Shown here piece after piece: positions 56,765-64,000 of a DNA stretch of 64,000 nt. The notes beneath the pieces are model-generated. The model saw only the letters and a list, made by a program, of their open reading frames with translations, made no database searches and had not been told where the DNA came from. Both the position numbers and the translations under genes were made by a program. The first letter of the stretch is position 1. Each line of letters starts with the position of its first letter. Source of the stretch: Calliopsis andreniformis (lineage: Eukaryota; Arthropoda; Insecta; Hymenoptera; Andrenidae); NCBI RefSeq assembly GCF_051401765.1, contig NC_135069.1:11758501-11822500 (forward strand). The letters run 5' to 3'.

Positions 56765-59700
56765 TTAACTTAATTGTATAGTTTGTCCATGTAATTTAAT
56801 TAACGTTGTGGGTAAATGTAACTGTTGAACAATATTTTGTTTCTCACCAAAACAAAGAAGCAATTGCTGTTTGAACGTGTTATGATCTAAATTAAAATTC
56901 CCTTTCGGATTTTCCAAAAGAATAGTGCCTTTCTCTATAGTATGAAGAACATTAACAAATTTACAAACTGAATGTTTTATAGTATCAAATACTTCAGTTT
57001 TAGATGAATTTGCTTTTACTATTTTTATCGTTTGTTTATGCAATGACAATATATCAGTCGTTTTCAGTATCAATTTATTATTGCTGTATAAGTCGTACGA
57101 ATAATTATAAATACCAAATACTAATTCAATTTCTTGCCTTAACTGTTCATAAGAAAGAGGGACTAATGTCTTTGGAGTTTCCAATAAAATAGTTCCTACA
57201 CTACTAATTGCTCCAAATCTTGGTTTTATATCTACAAGTTCAACATTTACATATTTTAAGAGAGGTTCAACACTATTTTCATTACTTTCAATTTGAGAAA
57301 TAGTTTTTACTAAAGCAAGCTTCATATTGATGCCCTTAATATTCTGCATTTCTTCTATAATTATACGTGCATCAGTTGGCATTTTAGACATATCTTCTTG
57401 TGGAGTCTTGGTCGCATTTTCAATAAAATCTTTATGACTAACAATTACTTTTGCTAAATTACTGCACTGATCTTGAATTTTATAATATGCAATTGCTTCA
57501 TCTGATGGAACCAACTGAGCTTTTTTTCTCAGTTTTTGAACTCTATTGATTATTTCTCTTGCTATTCCTTCATTGTGCATACTTTCATCAGGAGTTACAT
57601 CCAATAAAAGCAAAATATTTCCTTCACTATGGGCTTCATATTGTTTAGATAATTTTTCACTAGCTGGACCTGTAAAGCTAAACATTAAACGTAAATCTTG
57701 TTCTTCCAAGGTATGACCTTGTACAATAATCTTCTTTGTTGCAACAAAAGTCTGTAATTGTTCATCAGAAAGTTCTTTAATAGCTTGCGCAACTGATTTA
57801 AATTCTCCTTTAAGACGTGCTCCAAGTATCTTGTGATCTGGTTCTGCTTTTAACATAACACCATATTTTTGTTTATCTGTAGTAACTGTTAATACTTTTA
57901 CATTCAGTTCTTCAAGAATATATGACTTCAAAGAGACTATATCTTTTAATACTTCAGGATCTTGATGAATTACTACAACTTCTGGTAATGGATATTTGAC
58001 AGGAATTGTTTTCCTATCTCTTACAACACGACCCAATTCAATTATAGTTTGCATATATGATACAGCTTTTTCAATATTTTGAGTAATTAATTGTGGATTA
58101 GATTCTGGTATTATTTGATAGTGAACACTGTCCATATTACATTTAGATGATGGAAGTAATTTTACTAAACGTTGAAACATAAATTCAGTTAAAAATGGTG
58201 TAAATGGTGCATTAATACGTACTATTATATATACAACACAGAATAAGGTATTTAACGCTTGCTGACAATCAGTTACACCACCGTCACCTTTTATACGCTT
58301 TCTATTCATTCTCACATACCAGTTAGTAAGATTATCTATATATTTCACCAAGTAAGGTACAACAGTGTATAATTTGTAAGCTTTCATTTCTTCCTTAACA
58401 AATTGTAGTAGTGTTTGTGTAAATGATAGAATCCATTTATCCATTATATTGTTAGAATGTACAACTTTAGTATCATCATAAACAAATGTGATCTTCTCTT
58501 CTCTTTCAAATCTTTCAATGTTTTGCATTAGAAATCTAAATGCGTTATACCACGGTAAAAATACGTCTTTAATAACATCTCTAACTCCTTCTTCTTTAAA
58601 ACGTAAATTTTCAGCTCTTACGACAGGAGAATTAATTAAGTACAAACGAAGAGCATCTGCTCCATATTTATTAACAATTTCTATAGGGTCTGGGTAGTTC
58701 TTTTTACGTTTTGACATTTTCTGTCCATCAGATGCAAGTATCAAACCATTTGCAACAAGATTTTTAAATGGAGCTTTTCCAAAAAGAGCAGTTGATAAAA
58801 CTAAAAGTGTATAAAACCACCCACGAGTTTGATCAATACCTTCCCCGATAAAGTCAGCAGGAAAATTTTCTTCAAACTCTTTTCGATTTTCAAAAGGGTA
58901 ATGCACTTGTGCATATGGCATTGAACCAGATTCAAACCAGCAATCAAAAACTTCAGGTACACGACGTAAGGGTGGATATCCTGGTCGCTTTGATGGTATA
59001 GTTAAATGATCTATATTTTCTCTATGAATATCTGTTATTTTTGTGTTAGTTAATTTTTCTAGTTCTGCAATACTTCCCACACACACAATTTCTTGTCCAT
59101 CATCTGAAATCCACAAAGGAATTGGATTACCCCAATAACGATTTCTACTGATCGCCCAATCGTGAGCGTCTCGTAACCAATTACCAAATCGTTTTTCTTT
59201 CACATAATCTGGTACCCAGTAAGTATTACTATTTGCTGTTATAAGTTCATCTTTTATAGTTTCTACCCTGATGAACCATGATGGTACTGCTTTATAAATT
59301 AATGGAGTGTCAGAGCGCCAACAAAATGGGTAACTGTGTTTAATGGTACTATTATAAATTAATCTTTTATTTGTTTGAAGATATTTAATAATTTCCTTGT
59401 CTGCATCTTTTATATATTTTCCAACAAAATCATGAACTGGTTCAACAAAACGTCCGCAGCTATCAACAGGACATATCATCTCTTGATCTCGTGTTATAAT
59501 GCCAGCCTCCAAGCAACATCGATAATCATCTTCACCAAAGTAGGGAGCTTGATGAACTATACCTGTACCAGTTTCTGCAGTAACATACATATCATTCAAT
59601 ATTACAAAAGCACCTTTTTCTCTCAGATTTTGAAAATAAGGGAAAAGAGGTTTATATGCTTTTCCCTTTAAATCAGATCCTTTTCGTTTTCCTTGTATTG

Positions 59701-60520
59701 TATACAAATCTTTAGATTTATATATCAACTCCAAACTTGATTCTAATATAATGTAAACATTATTAGAAGAATGATCTTTAACTTCGACATATTCAAAATT
59801 TGGATTACAACACAATGCCATATTACTAGGTAAAGTCCATGGAGTAGTAGTCCAAGCAAGGAGAGAAACACCTGGCTCATCTATTAAAGAAAATGATACA
59901 ACTACAGAAGGATCAATAACATCTTTATAATTTTGTCCTGATTCGAAATTAGATAAGGGTGTATTGCAACCAATAGAAAAAGGCATTACTTTAACACCTT
60001 GATAAACAAGGCCTTTATTATATAGCTCTCGAAAAATCCACCAAATAGATTCCATATACCAAGGATAAAGCGTCTTGTAATCATTTTCAAAATCTATCCA
60101 TCTACCGATTCGCCCTACAATTGTTTCCCATTCGGTTGCATATTTCATTACAATATTTCTGCATTCTTTATTATAATTTGCTATTCCCATTTTAATGACA
60201 TCATCAGGACTTTTTATGTCAAAAGTTTTGTCTATTTCAAATTCAACGGGTAAACCATGAGTATCCCAACCAAATCTTCTTTCAACATAATAACCAGATT
60301 GGTGAGCATACCTTGTTACAATATCTTTTATAGTACCAGCAAGTATGTGTCCATAATGAGGTAATCCAGTAGCAAAAGGTGGACCATCATAGAATGCATA
60401 TTTTGGTTTTCCTTTTGATTGTTTCAAACAATTTTTAAATGTATCACATTTCTTCCATAATTCCAATATAATTTTTTCTTCCTGTGGGAAATTTATTGTC
60501 TCTGGTAGCTTTTCTTTCAT
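56765..60520 (-). CDS. IleRS: Isoleucyl-tRNA synthetase, cytoplasmic
   Basis: This class Ia synthetase charges tRNA-Ile. The single uninterrupted ORF of 1,251 residues compares with 1,262 for human IARS1. The HIGH-type ATP motif is HYGH (55-58) after YDGPPFATGLP. The editing (CP1) domain holds LAWTTTPWTLPSN and GTGIVHQAPYFGEDDY. The second ATP motif is KMSKR (601-605), the form used by eukaryotic cytoplasmic IleRS, followed by ADALRLYLINSPVVRAE. The anticodon-binding domain and long eukaryote-specific C-terminus follow. No mitochondrial presequence. The absence of introns over 3.7 kb contrasts with its intron-rich neighbours; no poly(A) tail or flanking repeat of a retrocopy was seen. The start was chosen because MKEKLPETINFPQEEK matches family N-termini. 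Confidence 0.97.
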   Translation of the reverse strand: MKEKLPETINFPQEEKIILELWKKCDTFKNCLKQSKGKPKYAFYDGPPFATGLPHYGHILAGTIKDIVTRYAHQSGYYVERRFGWDTHGLPVEFEIDKTFDIKSPDDVIKMGIANYNKECRNIVMKYATEWETIVGRIGRWIDFENDYKTLYPWYMESIWWIFRELYNKGLVYQGVKVMPFSIGCNTPLSNFESGQNYKDVIDPSVVVSFSLIDEPGVSLLAWTTTPWTLPSNMALCCNPNFEYVEVKDHSSNNVYIILESSLELIYKSKDLYTIQGKRKGSDLKGKAYKPLFPYFQNLREKGAFVILNDMYVTAETGTGIVHQAPYFGEDDYRCCLEAGIITRDQEMICPVDSCGRFVEPVHDFVGKYIKDADKEIIKYLQTNKRLIYNSTIKHSYPFCWRSDTPLIYKAVPSWFIRVETIKDELITANSNTYWVPDYVKEKRFGNWLRDAHDWAISRNRYWGNPIPLWISDDGQEIVCVGSIAELEKLTNTKITDIHRENIDHLTIPSKRPGYPPLRRVPEVFDCWFESGSMPYAQVHYPFENRKEFEENFPADFIGEGIDQTRGWFYTLLVLSTALFGKAPFKNLVANGLILASDGQKMSKRKKNYPDPIEIVNKYGADALRLYLINSPVVRAENLRFKEEGVRDVIKDVFLPWYNAFRFLMQNIERFEREEKITFVYDDTKVVHSNNIMDKWILSFTQTLLQFVKEEMKAYKLYTVVPYLVKYIDNLTNWYVRMNRKRIKGDGGVTDCQQALNTLFCVVYIIVRINAPFTPFLTEFMFQRLVKLLPSSKCNMDSVHYQIIPESNPQLITQNIEKAVSYMQTIIELGRVVRDRKTIPVKYPLPEVVVIHQDPEVLKDIVSLKSYILEELNVKVLTVTTDKQKYGVMLKAEPDHKILGARLKGEFKSVAQAIKELSDEQLQTFVATKKIIVQGHTLEEQDLRLMFSFTGPASEKLSKQYEAHSEGNILLLLDVTPDESMHNEGIAREIINRVQKLRKKAQLVPSDEAIAYYKIQDQCSNLAKVIVSHKDFIENATKTPQEDMSKMPTDARIIIEEMQNIKGINMKLALVKTISQIESNENSVEPLLKYVNVELVDIKPRFGAISSVGTILLETPKTLVPLSYEQLRQEIELVFGIYNYSYDLYSNNKLILKTTDILSLHKQTIKIVKANSSKTEVFDTIKHSVCKFVNVLHTIEKGTILLENPKGNFNLDHNTFKQQLLLCFGEKQNIVQQLHLPTTLIKLHGQTIQLS

Positions 60521-61073
60521 TTTTTATGAGTCTAAAGTAACTTTGCGACAATTCAATATGTACTGATTAGTACTGATGCACTGATGCAAACAGAAGACAC
60601 GTTGCCGAAGGCGAATTTGGCAAATTTTTAAAAGTGAAATGTGGAAGAGGTTAGCGCTATATGCTGTAACATGTGTTTTGAAGTAGTAGTAGTAGTGTAG
60701 TAACATAAAGGATTTTTGTAGAGGCGAAACTAGCGTTTCTGAGGTCTCAATTTTTATTACGCATGCGTGGCTATGGTGTACAGCTTGAAGTAGCTACAGT
60801 AAATTGAGGAATTACTTTTGTGAAGGTAATTCACTAGTGGTGAGGTAATTCCTATGAGCTGTATTGTAAATCGAGAAACGTTTAGTTTCATCAGTACCTC
60901 GTTCAGGTGACGTATATGGTCTGTTTTCAAAGATGGCGTAGTTTAAACAGTCACTACGGATAAATTGCATGTAACGTCTAGTATCTATATAAATCAGTGG
61001 TATATTATGTCATAGAATGATATTATACAGGCGTTAGAGGTGGCTAGCTGGTAGATTTCAATTACACGTCAAA
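60521..61073. promoter_or_regulatory. Divergent IleRS / ALIX promoter
   Basis: 553 bp separate the two start codons, which point away from each other. It is less AT-rich than the introns and has no convincing TATA box, as expected of a housekeeping bidirectional promoter. An unused AAGATGGCG lies near 60,931. Confidence 0.5.
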
Positions 61074-64000
61074 ATGGCTGAGCTAATTGCAGTGCCACTG
61101 AAGAAACCGTCTGATGTAGATGTCATTAAACCGCTTACAAACGTAATTAAATCAACGTATAATAGTGCAGATAATCAAAAGGATTATACAGAGGCAATAG
61201 CTGATTTTAGTAAACTAAGAAACAATGCTTTGTGGAGAGCTTTCGAAAAATATGAAAGTTCTTTGGAGGTTATATACAGGTATGAGTCATCTTTAATTAA
61301 ACACTTCTTGTTGTAATTACAATAATCTTTTTCAAAGATATGAATTCCAATAGATTTATCATACAATAGGATATTTTAAAAATTTACAAATATTGAATTT
61401 TTAACTTTTTTAAGAATTTTTAAGAATTCTCTAATTTTGTGTTAATGACAGTTTTAGTAGATGTTGCTTAAAATGTTGCAACTAAATATCGTTTAATAAG
61501 AGATTATTGATAAACTTAAAGTAAAATATTATAAGTATGAATATATACTTTATTTTAGTTACTATGATCAGTTGTGTGCTTTGGAGTCCAAAATACCTGC
61601 TCATGAATTACAAATACCATTTAAATGGAAGGATGCATTTGATCGTACCATATTTGGAGGAAAACTTAGTTTAAGTAAGATGTATAACATGATGTATATT
61701 ATTTCTACTAATTTTTTACCTAAATTATTTGTATGAGACAATATGAGTATATTCTATGAAACCTTTGATTAACTACTTAGCAAGAGACAGATAAGATAAC
61801 ATAATCGATTAAATCAGTATTTTAATATGTTTGCTGCCACAGTTTGGAAAGAAATCAGATAGCACTTGTTTTTGTATACGTATTATTGAAATATGCTAAA
61901 AACACAATCTAAGTTGTTTTTTCACACAATCTGAGTTTGTTTTGTTTCCTTATTGCATCAAGCATGTGTAATAGTAGGCCATATATAGAACTTTCTCATA
62001 GACTATCTTTCGCACATTTGCAACAGATTATGTTTTGACAATGAAAATATTTTTCAGAATATAATGTTTTTATTTTGAATGATATTTTTTAAAATATATT
62101 ATATAAAAATATTTAAATTTTGTAAAATAGTTAAAAGTAATATATTGTACCAAAATCCCAAGTTTAATTCATTCCTCTTTATACTATATAGAAGCATTTC
62201 CATTGAATAAAAAAATTTTGTAATTGTATAATTGAAAATTAAAAAACAATTTCTATCACACACATGTATGATGCTGGTTCCTCAGAAGCAACTCGATGCA
62301 TGGCAGCGAATGTGTTAAATAGTACTTCCCCTACTTAAAATTATTATATAAAACGTAATATGATATCATAATAATACAACAATATTATCTTCAATATTTT
62401 TAGCAATTAGTACATTAGGATATGAGAAAGTGTGTGTATTATTCAATATTGCTGCTTTACAAAGTTCAGTTGCAGCAACTCAATCACTAGAAAGTGATGA
62501 AGGACTAAAGTTGGCTGCTAAATTATTCCAGGTTATTATTTTAATATTATCAAAGAAATTATGTATAATATTATAAATTAAGAAAAATATAGATATTCAT
62601 TTATTGTTACAAAAATTTCAGCAATCTGCTGGTATTTTTCATTACCTTAAAGGAAATGTTATGATGGCTATTCAGCAAGAAATAACACCTGATATTAGTC
62701 CAGAAACATTAGGTGCATTATCATCTTTAATGTTGGCTCAAGCTCAGGAAATATTTGTACATAAAGCAATCCATGATGCTATGAAAGAGGGAATAGTTGC
62801 TAAGTTAGCTGCACAAGCAGAAGAACTATATGCAGATGCATTGAAGCTGTTTCAAAAGGAAATTTTCAGAGCATTTTGGGATAAAGAATGGGTTCCTTTG
62901 GTATGTACATGTAATAGAACGACGAAATTAGTTCATGTTTAAATATAAAAAAGATAAACACTTTTAAACTAGCTATGTCAATTTATAGGTAATTTTATGT
63001 ATAAATATTTATTAGATATATGTAAAAACATTGCAAACTAAAAATTATAATTGAATATTAAATGTAACTAAAAAAAATCAAATTCGACTAATAAAATAAA
63101 ATAAAATAATGTTGACTAACAATGTACAGATAACATACTAGTTGTTGAGCAAAATTTAATACTAATCTAATTTTTATTTGATATGTACAGTTGAAATATA
63201 GATTGTACTGAAAAAAATTTCTACATTTATTGTATTGTATTAACTTATATTAGTTAACTGCTTTCTTTTATGTATTTCAATTTTTAAAAACTGTGTATTT
63301 TTGAAATATTTTTAATTATTACCATCTTTCTTATTTTTTTATAGTGTAATTTTTTGCACTTTTAAAAATATTGAATACAAATGATTAAGATTCCTCAAAA
63401 CATACTTATTCTACACTTCAGAGAATTGGATCAGTTTTGACATTTTAATAAAAATGTTTTTAATCAAAATTTTACTCACTTACGTGGTTAATAAATAGAT
63501 AAATTCATGTATAATATTTGTATATGTCACCATATTTCTAGCATGTTATATAATTTAATGTATTTTAAACTTTTGTTTTTATAATATGTTTTTCTGTATA
63601 CATGTATATATGTATTTTTCTGTACATGTCTAAACAGAAAAGTAGTTAACTACTTAATAACATTGATATTGATACTTAATATTAATGCCTGATACAGATA
63701 GCAGGAAAGCAAGCTGGATATCGTGCAATGGCTGAATTTTATCAATCATTAGTATGTAAAAATAATAAACTAATTGGAGAAGAAATTGCCAGACTAGAGG
63801 TACAATTTATTTAGTATAAAACAAAACTAATTTTGTTGTAACAGATATTACATTAAATATACATTACATAATTTACATTACATAAAAATATGTTCTTAGC
63901 ATGCTGTAGAGTTATTTAAAGCGGCGCAGCAACGTTCAAATAAACCTAATTTATTTCAAGAATACGCTAATAGAGCACAAAGGAATCTTACGGAAGTAAA
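61074..64000 (+). CDS. ALiX: ALIX/PDCD6IP, BRO1-domain ESCRT protein (5' part)
   Basis: Six exons are visible: 61074-61279, 61559-61674, 62404-62531, 62622-62900, 63698-63799 and 63900 to beyond the window end, all in frame. The product starts [20 protein letters not shown], and the whole visible part is BRO1 domain. Recognisable family segments are [42 protein letters not shown], the [21 protein letters not shown] helix, and [20 protein letters not shown]1 binds CHMP4/Snf7 and recruits ESCRT-III for multivesicular body sorting, cytokinesis and membrane repair. The V domain and proline-rich tail lie beyond position 64000, so the gene is partial only because the window ends. Start context CAAAATGG is strong. 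Confidence 0.95.

Noticed and set aside
1..64000. tRNA, rRNA or CRISPR features
   Set aside because: No cloverleaf, ribosomal or regularly spaced repeat-array pattern was recognised by eye; the sequence is animal nuclear DNA.

Overview
The window is AT-rich nuclear DNA from an insect. Its evidence is GT-AG introns of 60 bp to several kb, animal gene families and many insect-type DNA transposons. A hymenopteran is my best guess from gene style and base composition, but nothing in the window proves it.

Positions 1-28,100 are gene-poor. The only long intact ORF is a hAT-transposase-derived protein at 4703-6682. It keeps a BED zinc finger and the C-terminal hAT core but has Val at both places where hAT enzymes carry their catalytic Asp. 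Around it lie non-autonomous transposons: a piggyBac-type MITE with perfect TTAA duplications, a 538-bp MITE, two pogo-like ends, two copies of a mariner-like end and a large inverted repeat ('X') at 25.36-27.12 kb. A short coding-like first exon at 22.93-22.98 kb (minus strand) may mark a gene whose other exons I could not find.

Positions 28,100-64,000 hold seven conserved genes. In order they are Elongin B (+), an OVCA2-like serine hydrolase (-), the Hsp90 co-chaperone CHORD/morgana (-), the ADAM17/TACE sheddase (+), a TMUB1/2-type membrane ubiquitin-like protein (+), cytoplasmic isoleucyl-tRNA synthetase (-, one exon) and the ESCRT protein ALIX (+, cut by the window end). CHORD and ADAM17 are head-to-head, with a heat-shock element on the CHORD side. 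The synthetase and ALIX also share a divergent promoter. TMUB and the synthetase converge. The genes do not form a single pathway; they are housekeeping and trafficking genes.

Two nested insertions stand out. In ADAM17 intron 9 a Ty3/Gypsy element (two LTRs, 4-bp ATAT duplication, most of the reverse transcriptase deleted) sits inside a piggyBac-type element flanked by TTAA, whose end lies 21 bp from the exon 10 splice acceptor. At 51,771-52,853 a 1,083-bp near-perfect palindrome (CACTGTTC ends, TTA duplication) has inserted into a third copy of repeat X. The empty site can be rebuilt by alignment to copy 2. The palindrome and the hAT-derived gene are the best candidates for something undescribed.
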